Assembly (NCBI GenBank): GCA_905207485.1
Contig: CAJLLL010000003.1
Location: 1 to 64,000, forward strand
Direction of reading: 5' to 3'
DNA length: 64,000 bases
Origin: an uncultured Phascolarctobacterium sp.
GTDB lineage: Bacteria > Bacillota > Negativicutes > Acidaminococcales > Acidaminococcaceae
Shown: positions 8,227 through 18,207 of the stretch, one piece after another
How positions within the stretch are numbered: the stretch's first letter is position 1
Layout: the number at the start of each line of letters is the position of its first letter
The notes under the pieces: generated by a model
What the model was told of the DNA's origin: nothing
The model's input: the letters and a program-made list of their open reading frames with translations, nothing else
Databases searched by the model: none
Made by a program: the position numbers and the translations under genes

Positions 8227-9090
8227 TCATTCTTTTTCGTTCCACAGGGTAAAGCCCAGTATCAGCGCGCCGCCGGCAAGCTGCATCAATGTCATGGGCT
8301 CGCCTAAAAGCAGCACGGAAATACATACAGCTACAAGCGGGTCGATATAGCTTAAAATTGCTGCCTGTTGTCCGGTTAAATCTTTCAGCGAAGAAAAATA
8401 CAGGCAGTAGGTAATGCCGGTATGGAACAGCCCGACTGTTAAGAGGCAGGCCCAGCCGACGCTGTCTAAATTACCAAGGTTAATGCCGCTGCTGTATAGT
8501 ACATACGGCAGGAGGGTAACAACGGCGGCAATAAGCTGCAAAACCGTGCGTTGAATACCGGCGACATTTTTAATGAATTTGTTAAGCAAAATAACAGTGG
8601 CATAAAACACTGCCGCGCCAAGGCCGAATAAAATGCCGGTAATATTGGCGGCGCCTTCTTCGGTGCCGGTGCCGATAATAAGCACAAGACCAAGCGTAGA
8701 CATTACAAAACAGATAATTTGTTTTTTTGTAAGCTGCTCGTGGAACAGCAGCGGCGATGCTACGGTAACAATAACCGGGGCAAAGTAATAACTCAGCGTT
8801 GCCGCAGAGATAGTGGTGTAGCGGTATGCCTGAAACAATAAAATCCAGTTAATGCCCATGGCGATGCCGGAGGCAAGAAGAACAGGTAATTCACGCCCGG
8901 CAGATTTAAAATTGAGCCCATCCTTGGCAAAAAACATAAGGTAGGTGCCGATTAAGAGCGTTGCCAGTACAGCGCGGTACAACGCCAGTTCACCGCTGGT
9001 AACGTCAATGTTTCTGGTGAAAACGCCAAGTGTGCCGAAGATAGCCATTGCCGAGCAAAGCATAAGTTTGGCCTGTGTGTTATTTTGCAT
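8227..9090 (-). CDS. EamA/DMT-family transporter
   Basis: 287 residues with ten predicted transmembrane helices in two EamA repeats (about residues 5-135 and 145-285). The drug/metabolite transporter superfamily includes amino-acid and metabolite exporters; the substrate is not predictable. The ATG at 9090 has GAGGGAAAG upstream and is preferred over an upstream non-ATG start at 9111. The gene is 18 nt from the tag start, so both may share a transcript. Confidence 0.88.
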   Translation of the reverse strand: MQNNTQAKLMLCSAMAIFGTLGVFTRNIDVTSGELALYRAVLATLLIGTYLMFFAKDGLNFKSAGRELPVLLASGIAMGINWILLFQAYRYTTISAATLSYYFAPVIVTVASPLLFHEQLTKKQIICFVMSTLGLVLIIGTGTEEGAANITGILFGLGAAVFYATVILLNKFIKNVAGIQRTVLQLIAAVVTLLPYVLYSSGINLGNLDSVGWACLLTVGLFHTGITYCLYFSSLKDLTGQQAAILSYIDPLVAVCISVLLLGEPMTLMQLAGGALILGFTLWNEKE

Positions 9091-9308
9091 AATCTTTCCC
9101 TCACAATACAAAAATTTTGTAACGGCTTTTTAATTATTGCCGTTTTATTTTTATTATATTGATATTAGTGTAACTCTATTAAATAATTGTGTCAACAAAA
9201 GTAAGCAATTAAAACACACAATAAAAATTGAGTGAAATCTTTTTTGCGGCAGCAATTTGTGGTACAATGTTTTGGAAATTATAACGCCGTGGCGGAAGGG
9301 TGGTACAG

Positions 9309-10433
9309 GTGCTGGCAAAAATAAAAAACTATTTGCGCGGAGATGCTGTTTTAAGTATTTCGCTGGTGCTGGCGCTTATTAGCTGCCTTATTGAACCGCC
9401 AAGTTTAAAATATTTGCGCTATATAGATTTTAACACGCTGATTATGCTGTTTTGCCTGATGCTTATTATCGAAGGGCTGCGAGGGCAGAACTTTTTGCAA
9501 TTTATCGGCAGCCGCATTTTAATTAAAGTAAAAACACGCCGCGGCATTGTGTTTACTTTAGTGTTTCTGTGTTTTATTAGCAGCATGTTTATTACTAATG
9601 ACGTTTCCTTAATTACCTTTGTGCCTTTTGGCATTATGATTTTGGAAATGATAAATTTAACGGAAAAAATGTGCGGCACTATAACGCTGATGACAATTGC
9701 CGCAAACCTTGGCAGTATGTTTACACCGATTGGCAATCCGCAGAATTTATATTTATTTTCACTTTCAGGTATGGGCGTGCCGGAATTTTTGGAACTAATG
9801 TGGCTCTACACCGGAATGGCTGCCTTTATGCTTACGGTTATTGTGGTTGTGTTTTATCCGGAAGAACATTTAAAGCTGGATATTAAAGCGGAGCGGCTGG
9901 AGGATAAGCGCACGGTGGCGTTTTACCTGGGTTTATTTACATTGTGCGTTTTAACGGTGGCACATTTTGTGCCGCACCTGGTGCTTTTGGCGGTGGTTTC
10001 GGCGGCGCTGCTGTACAAAAACAAAAATTTGTTTTGGCAGATAGATTACTCGCTTTTGTTGACGTTTTTATTCTTTTTTATTTTCGTTGGCAATATGAAT
10101 CATGTAGAAAGCCTGCATAATTTTATTAACGGCATTCTTGCTGGTAATGAAGTGCTGATAAGCGTAGCAGTAAGCCAGATTATCAGCAACGTGCCGGCGG
10201 CAATGCTGCTTTCCGGTTATAGCGATAATTATGCGGCGCTGATTATCGGCACTAACATGGGCGGGCTCGGCACTTTGATTGCATCAATGGCAAGCCTTAT
10301 TTCCTATAAACAGGTAGCTGCCAAATATCCGCATTTAAGGCGGCAATACCTTACTATTTTTACTGTCGATAACTTAATATTTTTAGCGGCACTTTATGCG
10401 CTGTACATATTTTATTACGGCGGCAGCGTGTAA
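9309..10433 (+). CDS. SLC13/ArsB-CitM type anion permease
   Basis: About 374 residues, 10-11 hydrophobic segments. The segments FITNDVSLITFVPFG near residue 95 and GSMFTPIGNPQNLY near 140 resemble the ion-transporter superfamily motif of CitMHS/ArsB/NhaD permeases, and IISNVPAAMLLSGY near 290 is the matching second-half motif. Likely sodium- or proton-coupled anion or dicarboxylate transport. Start is uncertain: GTG at 9300 touches the GGAAGG site, GTG at 9309 is spaced 8 nt from it and is preferred. A terminator follows. Confidence 0.82.
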   Translation: MLAKIKNYLRGDAVLSISLVLALISCLIEPPSLKYLRYIDFNTLIMLFCLMLIIEGLRGQNFLQFIGSRILIKVKTRRGIVFTLVFLCFISSMFITNDVSLITFVPFGIMILEMINLTEKMCGTITLMTIAANLGSMFTPIGNPQNLYLFSLSGMGVPEFLELMWLYTGMAAFMLTVIVVVFYPEEHLKLDIKAERLEDKRTVAFYLGLFTLCVLTVAHFVPHLVLLAVVSAALLYKNKNLFWQIDYSLLLTFLFFFIFVGNMNHVESLHNFINGILAGNEVLISVAVSQIISNVPAAMLLSGYSDNYAALIIGTNMGGLGTLIASMASLISYKQVAAKYPHLRRQYLTIFTVDNLIFLAALYALYIFYYGGSV

Positions 10434-10444
10434 ACGGCCAAATA

Positions 10445-10479
10445 AAAACAGCACCTCTTTTTATTTGGGGTGCTGTTTT
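10445..10479. terminator. bidirectional intrinsic terminator
   Basis: Stem AAAACAGCACC/GGTGCTGTTTT (10445-10455 with 10469-10479) between the permease (plus) and gluQ (minus). The same stem sequence recurs at 16431 and 51681. Confidence 0.8.
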
Positions 10480-10499
10480 CTTTTAAATTTGGCTGTTAT

Positions 10500-11447
10500 T
10501 TAATTTTGTACTATTATATTCTGCTGCGGTATTTTTTTCCAATTAAAAATGGAGATGAGTTCTTTTGCTTTAACAGGTTCGTCCGTAGCTGTTAAACCGG
10601 CAAGGAAAGCAAGTTTTCCTATAACTTTTTCCGGCGTTTTATAATGCGTCCGCAGCGCTCCCATATCCAAATCCATATCACGTTTGGCAAGGCGGCGGCC
10701 GTCCGGAGCTGTTAAAAGCGGCAAATGGTCAAACTGCGGCGGCGTAAAGCCAAGCAAGCCGTACAGGTAAAGCTGCGGTGCAGTTGAAGTTAATAAATCG
10801 CGCCCGCGGATAACTTCAGTTACTCCCATCAGGGCATCGTCTATAACAACGGCAAGCTGATAGGCGTATATGCCATCACTGCGCCGCACGATAAAATCGC
10901 CCCACTCTTTGGCAAGGTTCAAACTTTGCGCGCCATAATGCAAATCGTTAAAGCAAATATCGTCATCGGGAACTTTGATGCGCCAGGAGCATTTGCGGCA
11001 GGCTGCCATTTTGGCAGTGCGCTGTTCGTTGTTTAACTGGCGGCAGGTGCCCGGGTAAACAAAATGGCCGTCGCTGGCGTGCGGGGCACTGGCGGCGTGC
11101 AGTTCGGCACGGCTGCAAAAGCAGGGGTAAACTAAATCTTTACTGCTGAGGTTATCAAAAAATTTTTTATAAATACAGCTGCGGCGGCTTTGGTAAAATT
11201 CATCAGCCGGTTTGCCCGGAACTGCGCCGTAATCCCAGTTTAAACCAAGCCAAAGCAGGTCATCCATCAGCACCTGTGCTTTTTCTTCAGTGCAGCGTGA
11301 AGTGTCAAGGTCTTCTATGCGCAGCAGCATATTGCCGTTTTGGGCGCGTGCGCTTAACCATGCAAGCAGCGCGCAAAAAATATTGCCAAGGTGCATTCTG
11401 CCGCTGGGCGATGGCGCAAAACGTCCGCAAATTTTATTTTCAGCCAT
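10500..11447 (-). CDS. gluQ: glutamyl-Q tRNA(Asp) synthetase
   Basis: 315 residues. Transfers activated glutamate to queuosine at the tRNA-Asp anticodon. The class I opening GRFAPSPSGRMHLGN (HIGH-like motif), the CFCSR...YPGTCR cysteine cluster typical of GluQ-RS, and RRLAKRD (KMSKS-like) near residue 245 are visible. The C-terminal anticodon-binding domain of true GluRS is absent, as expected for this paralogue. ATG is preceded by AAAGGAGC. Divergent from the yybS operon. Confidence 0.9.
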   Translation of the reverse strand: MAENKICGRFAPSPSGRMHLGNIFCALLAWLSARAQNGNMLLRIEDLDTSRCTEEKAQVLMDDLLWLGLNWDYGAVPGKPADEFYQSRRSCIYKKFFDNLSSKDLVYPCFCSRAELHAASAPHASDGHFVYPGTCRQLNNEQRTAKMAACRKCSWRIKVPDDDICFNDLHYGAQSLNLAKEWGDFIVRRSDGIYAYQLAVVIDDALMGVTEVIRGRDLLTSTAPQLYLYGLLGFTPPQFDHLPLLTAPDGRRLAKRDMDLDMGALRTHYKTPEKVIGKLAFLAGLTATDEPVKAKELISIFNWKKIPQQNIIVQN

Positions 11448-11602
11448 AATATAAGCTCCTTTGATGTTAATTATCTTAATTTTAACATTGATTTGCTGTT
11501 TTTTACAGATGGCGCATTATTTACTTTTACTTTGCTTTTTTGCCTTTTTGCGGTAAAATATAATTACGTGGGCATATGCCCTGTTATAAAAGGAGGAACA
11601 TT

Positions 11603-12553
11603 TTGATAAGAAAAACTTCAGAAATGGTAGAGGCCGGCATTTTAGCTGCCGTTGCTGTTTTATTTGCCATTCTTGGCGCATATCTGCCCGTTTTGGGCGC
11701 GCTGTTTAATTTGCTTTGGCCTGTGCCGGTAGCTGTGTGCGGCATGCGCAACGGCCTGCGCTGGAGCATAATGAGCTTGATAGTTGCCTGCGCCGTTATC
11801 GGCTCGCTTTTGGGGCCGGTCCAGTCGCTTTCCATTATGGCAATGTTTGGTTTACTGGCACTGGTGCTTGGCGAATGTATGTACCGCGGTTATAAACCGG
11901 TTAAAACAATGCTGTTTTCGTCAATTGCCGCTCTTGTTTCCATTATAATAAGCATCTGGCTTGGCATGCTTATTATGGGTACTGACCCTGTAAACATGAT
12001 GTTTGAAGGGCTTGAACAGGCAATGCAGGAAAGCGCTGTTTATTACCGTCAGGCCGGTATGAGTGAAGAAGAAATTGCAGCCGCAGTTAAAGGCAATCAG
12101 GAGCTTTTAAAAACAATCAGGCTGATTTTACCCGGTTCGTTTGTAGTTTGTGCGCCGATACTTGCTTTTGCCAACTATATGGGGGCACGCAAGGTTCTTG
12201 CTAAAATGGGCGCTGCATTTGCTCCGCTGCCGCCGTTTATTCACTGGCGTGTGCCGGAATATTTTATCTGGCCTTACGGCATATCCGTAATGATAGTTTC
12301 GTTTTGGAGCGATGCCCCGCAGATTGTGCAGGATATCGCCATAAACCTGCAAATGGTTACCAGTGTGGTATTTTTTATACAAGGTCTTGCGCTTGTTTAC
12401 TGGTGGATTAATCAAAACGAAAAACCGCAGTGGTGGGGAACAATAGCTGTAATTTTAGCATTTGCCGTGCAGGTATTTTCGATATTAATAGTACTTTTGG
12501 GCGCGTTTGAATCTGTTTTTGATTACCGTAAATTAAAAGAACGCAGCCTGTAA
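11603..12553 (+). CDS. YybS-family membrane protein (DUF2232)
   Basis: 316 residues with about seven to eight transmembrane helices. The position directly before gdpP, rplI and dnaB is the conserved Firmicute location of YybS. It begins with TTG at 11603, placed 6 nt after a perfect AGGAGG (11591-11596); the longer ATG form at 11576 would put the ribosome site inside the gene. DUF2232 resembles substrate-specific membrane components, but function is unknown. 14 nt separate it from gdpP. Confidence 0.87.
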   Translation: MIRKTSEMVEAGILAAVAVLFAILGAYLPVLGALFNLLWPVPVAVCGMRNGLRWSIMSLIVACAVIGSLLGPVQSLSIMAMFGLLALVLGECMYRGYKPVKTMLFSSIAALVSIIISIWLGMLIMGTDPVNMMFEGLEQAMQESAVYYRQAGMSEEEIAAAVKGNQELLKTIRLILPGSFVVCAPILAFANYMGARKVLAKMGAAFAPLPPFIHWRVPEYFIWPYGISVMIVSFWSDAPQIVQDIAINLQMVTSVVFFIQGLALVYWWINQNEKPQWWGTIAVILAFAVQVFSILIVLLGAFESVFDYRKLKERSL

Positions 12554-12567
12554 AGGGAGCGGTAAAA

Positions 12568-14643
12568 ATGTTCAATAAAATCTGGAATTTTTGGAATGAC
12601 ATGAAGGTGCCACTTGGCATTATAGCAGGTTTTACCGTTATTTTAACCTGCTATGGCTGGGTATGGCTGCCGGTCGGACTTGGCGCGATGGGCGGGTTAT
12701 ACTGGTATAGCCGCAGAGGATTTTATAATAAGGAAATTCAGTTTAACGGCTATCTGGATACCATTGTGCGCAATATTGAGCGTACCAGCCATTATGCAGT
12801 GCAGAACCTTGAGGTGGCAATGGCTGTTTTTGGGCAGGATGGCAAACTGCAATGGAAGAACGAACTGTTTGTGGAATATGCAGGGTATGCCGGTGTTAAA
12901 AATGTGGACGGCAAACGTCCGGAAGAAATTTTTGACCTGCCGGAAAACGCTTTTGACGCTTTAAGCATTAAAGACGGTGAGCGTTTGCTGCTTATCGACG
13001 GGCGTTATTACCGTTTGCGCCATTGCCGCGTTCAAACAGGCGACCGTAATTCCAAAAAGGAAAATAAAGGATGCAGCCTTATTTTTTATCTTACAGATGT
13101 AACGGATTTTGAACTTTTGCGCCAAAAATACGCTAACGAAAAACTGTGCCTTGCTTATGTGCGCTTTGATAACTACGAAGATGTTACCAAAGGCATGGGC
13201 GAAAGTACACGCGCCAATATTTCCGGCGAAGTAAACGAAGTTTTGAGCAAGTGGGCAGAAGAAGAAAACGGCTTTATCCTTGCCAACAATAAAGAAAGCT
13301 ATCTTATCGGCATCAACCAGGCATCTTTGCAGGATTTGATGGAAAAGAAATTCCCTGTTCTGGAAAAAGTGCATGAAATACAGGTTGGCAATAAAATTAC
13401 GCCAACAATCAGCGTGGGCATTTCCTGTGATGGGCGCAGCCTTGAAGAAGTAAGCCTTAACGCTGCCAAAGCGCTTGATTTGGCATTAGGGCGCGGCGGC
13501 GACCAGGTAGTTGTAGCTATCGGCGGCAGCTTACAGTTTTTTGGCGGCATTACTGCCGTTGCTGCAAAAAGCACGCGTGTACGTGCCCGCATTGTGGCGC
13601 ATACCGTGCATGAACTGATGCTGAGCGCGGAAAAAATCTTTGTTATGGGGCATACCATGGAAGATTTTGATGCTATTGGCAGTGCTATCGGCATGGCAAA
13701 AATGGCACGAAGCTTAAACAAAGAGACGTATATTGTGGTCAGCGGGCAGAACGAATCGGTGCGTAAAATTGCCGAAACATTGCGCAGCAATGATATGAAG
13801 CTGATGGATGAGGACGATGTTTACGCTGATATTATGGTTGAAGAAGAAGAAGCGCTGAAACATATTGCGCCTAAATCACTGCTTATTTTGGTTGACCATC
13901 ACCGTAAAATGCTGTCTGCCAGTCAGAAAGTGCTGGAGGCTATTCCGTGGCGCATTATTATTGACCATCACCGCAGGGCGGAAGATGCCATTAAAAATAC
14001 AACTTTGCAGTATATGGAACCGTCATCATCGTCAACCAGTGAACTGGTTACGGAACTGGTTGGTTACTTTAATGACAGGCTGGAGTTTTCCAAAGGCGAA
14101 GCAACTGCGCTGTATGCCGGCATTGTGGTAGATACCAAAAACTTTGCCGTGCAGACCGGTGAGCGTACATTTGAAGCGGCTGCGCTTTTGCGCCGCAGCG
14201 GCGCCGACCCTAATATGGTAAGGCAGTTGTTTAAAGATGACCTTGATTCCGTACAGATAAAATCGCGCCTGATTGCCGAAGCGGAAATGCCGGAACCGGG
14301 CATAATGATTTCCGTTTATAACGATGCGCCCAAAGAGGTAAGGTCTTCCGTTATTGCGGCTCAGGCTGCCGATGCTATGGTTTATATTGCCGGCATCTGC
14401 ATGAGCGTTGTTATTACGGAATATTCTTCAGACGGTTCATTGGGCGTAAGCGCACGCAGCGATGGTACCGTAAACGTACAGATTATTATGGAAGAGCTTG
14501 GCGGCGGCGGACACCAGACGGTTGCCGGCGTTCAGCTTAAAAATATCAGTGTTGAAGAAGTTAAAAAACAAATTATCGCACTGGCGAAAAAACAGTTAGA
14601 GGAGAATGATGAAAATGAAAGTGATTCTGTTGCAGGACGTTAA
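12568..14643 (+). CDS. gdpP: cyclic-di-AMP phosphodiesterase GdpP (YybT family)
   Basis: 691 residues. Two N-terminal membrane helices (about 15-60), a PAS-like domain (about 75-170), a degenerate GGDEF domain (about 175-310), then DHH/DHHA1. Metal-binding motifs: MEDFDAIGS at 364-371, VDHHR with D443, IIDHHRRAED with D466, and the GGGGHQTVAG motif at 645. It hydrolyses c-di-AMP to pApA and so sets osmotic and potassium homeostasis. The stop lies 29 nt inside the rplI gene, implying coupling. Confidence 0.94.
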   Translation: MFNKIWNFWNDMKVPLGIIAGFTVILTCYGWVWLPVGLGAMGGLYWYSRRGFYNKEIQFNGYLDTIVRNIERTSHYAVQNLEVAMAVFGQDGKLQWKNELFVEYAGYAGVKNVDGKRPEEIFDLPENAFDALSIKDGERLLLIDGRYYRLRHCRVQTGDRNSKKENKGCSLIFYLTDVTDFELLRQKYANEKLCLAYVRFDNYEDVTKGMGESTRANISGEVNEVLSKWAEEENGFILANNKESYLIGINQASLQDLMEKKFPVLEKVHEIQVGNKITPTISVGISCDGRSLEEVSLNAAKALDLALGRGGDQVVVAIGGSLQFFGGITAVAAKSTRVRARIVAHTVHELMLSAEKIFVMGHTMEDFDAIGSAIGMAKMARSLNKETYIVVSGQNESVRKIAETLRSNDMKLMDEDDVYADIMVEEEEALKHIAPKSLLILVDHHRKMLSASQKVLEAIPWRIIIDHHRRAEDAIKNTTLQYMEPSSSSTSELVTELVGYFNDRLEFSKGEATALYAGIVVDTKNFAVQTGERTFEAAALLRRSGADPNMVRQLFKDDLDSVQIKSRLIAEAEMPEPGIMISVYNDAPKEVRSSVIAAQAADAMVYIAGICMSVVITEYSSDGSLGVSARSDGTVNVQIIMEELGGGGHQTVAGVQLKNISVEEVKKQIIALAKKQLEENDENESDSVAGR

Positions 14644-15061
14644 AAATTTAGGTAAAAAAGGCGATATTGTAGAAACCGCAGAAGGCTATGGCCGCAATTA
14701 TCTGCTGCCGCGCAAAATGGCAAAAGAAGCCAACGCAGCCAACTTAAACCAGGCCAAACAGGATAAGGCAACACAGGCACACCGCGCAGCGCAGCGCAAA
14801 GATGAAGCTGTTATGCTGGCAGCACAACTTAAAAAAGTGCATGTTATTGTTAAAGTTCGTGTTGGCGAAAACGGCAAAATGTTCGGCAGCGTAACAAGTA
14901 AAGATGTTGCCGAAGCGCTTATTGAACAGACCAAACTTGATATTGACCGCCGTAAAGTTGAATTGAAAACCGCCGTTAAAGGCATTGGCGAATATACCGC
15001 GGTTGCCAAACTGCACCCGGAAATTTCCGCAGAGTTTGCCGTAACCGTAGCGGCTGAATAA
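14615..15061 (+). CDS. rplI: 50S ribosomal protein L9
   Basis: 148 residues, normal for bL9. N-terminal MKVILLQDVKNLGKKGD with the YGRNYLLPRKMA motif, a long central helix and the C-terminal RNA-binding domain (EFAVTVAAE end). Three ATGs lie close together at 14606, 14609 and 14615; only 14615 has proper spacing (10 nt) from GGAG at 14601 and it matches the family start. It overlaps the end of gdpP by 29 nt. Confidence 0.96.
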   Translation: MKVILLQDVKNLGKKGDIVETAEGYGRNYLLPRKMAKEANAANLNQAKQDKATQAHRAAQRKDEAVMLAAQLKKVHVIVKVRVGENGKMFGSVTSKDVAEALIEQTKLDIDRRKVELKTAVKGIGEYTAVAKLHPEISAEFAVTVAAE

Positions 15062-15069
15062 GGCGCGAC

Positions 15070-16422
15070 ATGATTGACAGAGTACCACCGCAAAATATAG
15101 AGGCAGAGCAGGCTGTGCTTGGCGCCATGCTGCTTGAGCGTGAAGCTATAGCCAAAGTTATGGAGAAGCTGCGCGCTGAAGATTTTTACCGCGAGGCGCA
15201 TAAAGTTATTTTCAATGCCATGCTGGAACTTTATAACCGCAATGAAGCCGTCGATTTGGTAACGGTAACGGAGGTTTTAAAGAAAAACGGCAAACTGGAA
15301 GATATTGGCGGCATTGCTTATGTTACATCTCTTGCCAATGCCGTGCCGACAGCAGCCAACGTGGTATATCATGCAGGCATTGTTGAAGAAAAATCCATTC
15401 TGCGCCAGCTTGTGCGTTCCGCAACGGAAATTGCAGAACTTGGCTATGAAGGCAGCGATGACGTCAGCGACATAATTGATACTGCCGAAAAGAAAATACT
15501 GGATATTTCCAACCGCAAAAAAGATACCGACTTTGTGCCGATTAATAATATCGTTATGGATTCATTCAGGGATTTGGAAGCCCTGATGAATAACAAAAAC
15601 GGTTTAACCGGCCTGCCGACCGGGTTTGTTGATTTTGATAATTTAACCAGCGGCCTGCATGCCAGTGATTTTATCATTCTGGCAGCGCGCCCTTCCATGG
15701 GTAAAACTGCTCTTTCGCTGAATATTGTGCAGAATGTGGCCATCCGCAGCGGCAGGCAGACGGACGGCAAACCCAAAGTAGTAGCCTTTTTCAGTTTGGA
15801 AATGAGCAAAGAGCAGCTTGTTCAGCGTATGTTATGCGCTGAAGCCAATATAGATTCGCAGCGCCTGCGTATAGGCGAACTGCGCGATGAGGACTGGATG
15901 CAGCTTATACAGACAGCCGATACTCTCAGTGCCGCACAGATTTATATTGACGATACTGCGGGCATAACGGCCATGGAAATGCGCAGCCGCGCACGCCGTT
16001 TAAAGGCAGAACACGGGCTTGATTTAATCGTTGTCGATTACCTGCAATTAATGCAGGGTAGCGGCAAACGTAATTTAAGCGGCGACCGCCAGCAGGAAGT
16101 TTCGGAAATTTCCCGCTCGCTGAAAGCACTTGCGCGTGAGTTAAATGTGCCGATTATCGCTCTTTCGCAGCTTAGCCGAAGCGTAGAATCGCGCCAGGTA
16201 AAGCGCCCGATGCTTTCTGATTTGCGTGAATCCGGCTCTTTGGAACAGGACGCCGATATTGTAATGTTCCTGTACCGTGAAGATTACTATAATCCTGAAA
16301 CGGAAAATAAAAATATTACAGAACTTATTGTTGCTAAGCACCGTAACGGTCCGGTTGGCACGGTAAACCTGTTCTTCCATAAACAATTTACCAAATTTGT
16401 AAGTTTAACAAAAAGAGAATAA
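15070..16422 (+). CDS. dnaB: replicative DNA helicase DnaB (DnaC of Bacillus)
   Basis: 450 residues. N-terminal helical collar domain (about 1-110), then a RecA-like ATPase with Walker A ARPSMGKTALS (Lys near 212) and Walker B LIVVDYLQLM near 320. Unwinds DNA ahead of the fork as a hexamer. No intein is present. The gene ends the yybS-gdpP-rplI-dnaB run and is followed by a strong terminator. Confidence 0.97.
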   Translation: MIDRVPPQNIEAEQAVLGAMLLEREAIAKVMEKLRAEDFYREAHKVIFNAMLELYNRNEAVDLVTVTEVLKKNGKLEDIGGIAYVTSLANAVPTAANVVYHAGIVEEKSILRQLVRSATEIAELGYEGSDDVSDIIDTAEKKILDISNRKKDTDFVPINNIVMDSFRDLEALMNNKNGLTGLPTGFVDFDNLTSGLHASDFIILAARPSMGKTALSLNIVQNVAIRSGRQTDGKPKVVAFFSLEMSKEQLVQRMLCAEANIDSQRLRIGELRDEDWMQLIQTADTLSAAQIYIDDTAGITAMEMRSRARRLKAEHGLDLIVVDYLQLMQGSGKRNLSGDRQQEVSEISRSLKALARELNVPIIALSQLSRSVESRQVKRPMLSDLRESGSLEQDADIVMFLYREDYYNPETENKNITELIVAKHRNGPVGTVNLFFHKQFTKFVSLTKRE

Positions 16423-16430
16423 GTAAAACA

Positions 16431-16464
16431 AAAAACAGCACCGCTTTTTGGCGGTGCTGTTTTT
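16431..16464. terminator. bidirectional terminator between dnaB and ppx
   Basis: Perfect 14-bp stem AAAAACAGCACCGC/GCGGTGCTGTTTTT with a 6-nt loop, between convergent genes; its last base touches the ppx stop codon. Shares the core CAGCACC stem with the elements at 10445 and 51681. Confidence 0.85.
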
Positions 16465-18002
16465 TATATCTTCTCATTTTCTTCTATTAAACTGATATTC
16501 AGCGGCATGTCGAAGGTTTTATAGAACCATTTAAGGTGTGTTTTAATTTGGTGCATTTCTATGGCAGGCACGCCTTCGGCGCGCAGCAGCAAATTGGCTC
16601 CGTTTTTGCCGGCAGTTGCGCTTTCAATGTTCAGCAGGCTGCTTTGCGTATAATCGAGGCTTTCGGCCAATGCCAGTAAAAGCGCCAGTTTGTTAACAGT
16701 TTGCCAGTTGTTATCTGTCAGCATGCTTTTAAAAAGCTGGTCGCGGAAAAAGTAGCTTTTGGATACGCCGTTGTGCCAGCCTGCGATAGCGCTGGCAATA
16801 AGCTGTTCTTTGTGTGTAAGCCCGAAAATTTTGGCGTTTTGTATCATATAAGCGCTGTGGCGGGCGTGGCTGTAAAAGTTAATGGTAATGCCAACATCGT
16901 GCAGCAGTGCCGCTGTTTTTAAAAGGCGGCGGCAGCTTTTGCCAAGCCCATGCACAGGTTTCCAGCTGTCAAACATTTGCAGGGCAAGCTGGGTAACGTG
17001 CCTGCTGTGCGTTGCATCAGGCGTGTAAAGGTTTAAAATATTTTCGGTGCTGCGTTCCAAAATATCTTCCGCTATCAGCGGGATGTTCTGTTCTTTGGAA
17101 TAGTAATCGAAAAACAGCCCTTCGCGCAGGCCGCAGCCGGAGGTAATAAGCTGTTTGCTGCCTGTAACTTCAAACAGTGCGTTAATTATGGCGGAACCGG
17201 CAATGATGATATCAGCACGCTCACTGCTTAAACCGGAGATTTTTTTGCGCTCATCAAGAGAGGTATTTTTTAAGCGGTTAAAAATGCCGCGGAATGCCTG
17301 TACCGTTAATTTATAATTATGGATTTTGGTAGTAGGGTATTTTGTTGCCCGCTGATGAATTTTGCCAATGGTACGCGCCGTGCCGCCTACGCCGATTAAT
17401 GGCAGTTTTGGCTGTTTCAGCCAGGCGTATTCAGAAAAGCGGGTGCGTAAAAAGAAGGTCAGCTCATTATAGGTTGCCGGGTTAATGGTGTTGCGGGTAT
17501 TGAACATGGCAGTGGTGTTGACTGCACCGATAGGCACGGAAACTGATTCGAGTATTTTGCGTTCATGAAAATAAATAAGTTCCGTACTGCCGCCGCCAAG
17601 GTCAAAGATGATGCCGCTGTGATAGGGCAGGGTGTTAATTACGCCAAGATAACTTATGTAGGCTTCCGTATTGCCGGTAATGATATGCAGGCTGATGCCG
17701 GTTTCCTGTTCAACAAGGCGCGTCAGTTCTGCACCGTTGCCGGCATTGCGGATGGCTGCTGTTGCCACGGCAATGGTTCTGTCGGCGTGGTAAAGCCTGC
17801 ACATGTGGGCAAAACTTTTCATTGTTTCAATGGTATCGGCAAATGCCTGCGGTGTTAAGTTGCCTTTTTTGTCAATTTTCTGGCTTAAACGCAGGGCTTC
17901 TTTTTGGTTGTAAACCATGTTGTAAGCGCCGTTTTTGTAAATATGCGTTATTACAAGGCGTGCTGAGTTGGAGCCGATATCTATAATTGCTATCCTCTGC
18001 AA
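16464..18002 (-). CDS. ppx: exopolyphosphatase, Ppx/GppA family with C-terminal HD domain
   Basis: 512 residues. N-terminal ASKHA ATPase fold: IIDIGSNSARLVI at residues 5-17, IFDLGGGSTELIYF near 140, GVGGTARTIGK near 207. The C-terminal HD-like part has ALLHDVG near 367. Hydrolyses polyphosphate and possibly pppGpp. Starts with TTG at 18002, eight nt after GGGAGG; an out-of-frame ATG next to it is not used. Divergent from a second family member and from ppk1, forming a polyphosphate locus. Confidence 0.9.
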   Translation of the reverse strand: MQRIAIIDIGSNSARLVITHIYKNGAYNMVYNQKEALRLSQKIDKKGNLTPQAFADTIETMKSFAHMCRLYHADRTIAVATAAIRNAGNGAELTRLVEQETGISLHIITGNTEAYISYLGVINTLPYHSGIIFDLGGGSTELIYFHERKILESVSVPIGAVNTTAMFNTRNTINPATYNELTFFLRTRFSEYAWLKQPKLPLIGVGGTARTIGKIHQRATKYPTTKIHNYKLTVQAFRGIFNRLKNTSLDERKKISGLSSERADIIIAGSAIINALFEVTGSKQLITSGCGLREGLFFDYYSKEQNIPLIAEDILERSTENILNLYTPDATHSRHVTQLALQMFDSWKPVHGLGKSCRRLLKTAALLHDVGITINFYSHARHSAYMIQNAKIFGLTHKEQLIASAIAGWHNGVSKSYFFRDQLFKSMLTDNNWQTVNKLALLLALAESLDYTQSSLLNIESATAGKNGANLLLRAEGVPAIEMHQIKTHLKWFYKTFDMPLNISLIEENEKI

Positions 18003-18207
18003 AATGCATTCCTCCCGCAGATTTATTGTTTAAGTTTCCTCCGTAAAAATTGCATAATTTATATATTTTACGGCAAAAGTAAAAAATCCTGCCCGGAGCG
18101 TCAAAAAATGTTAAATGCGTACTAAAGTATAGTAAAAACTTTATAAAGGGCAAGGATTTGACACGTTGATGTCGAAGTATTACATAATGCTTTAATGAGG
18201 TGGTTTT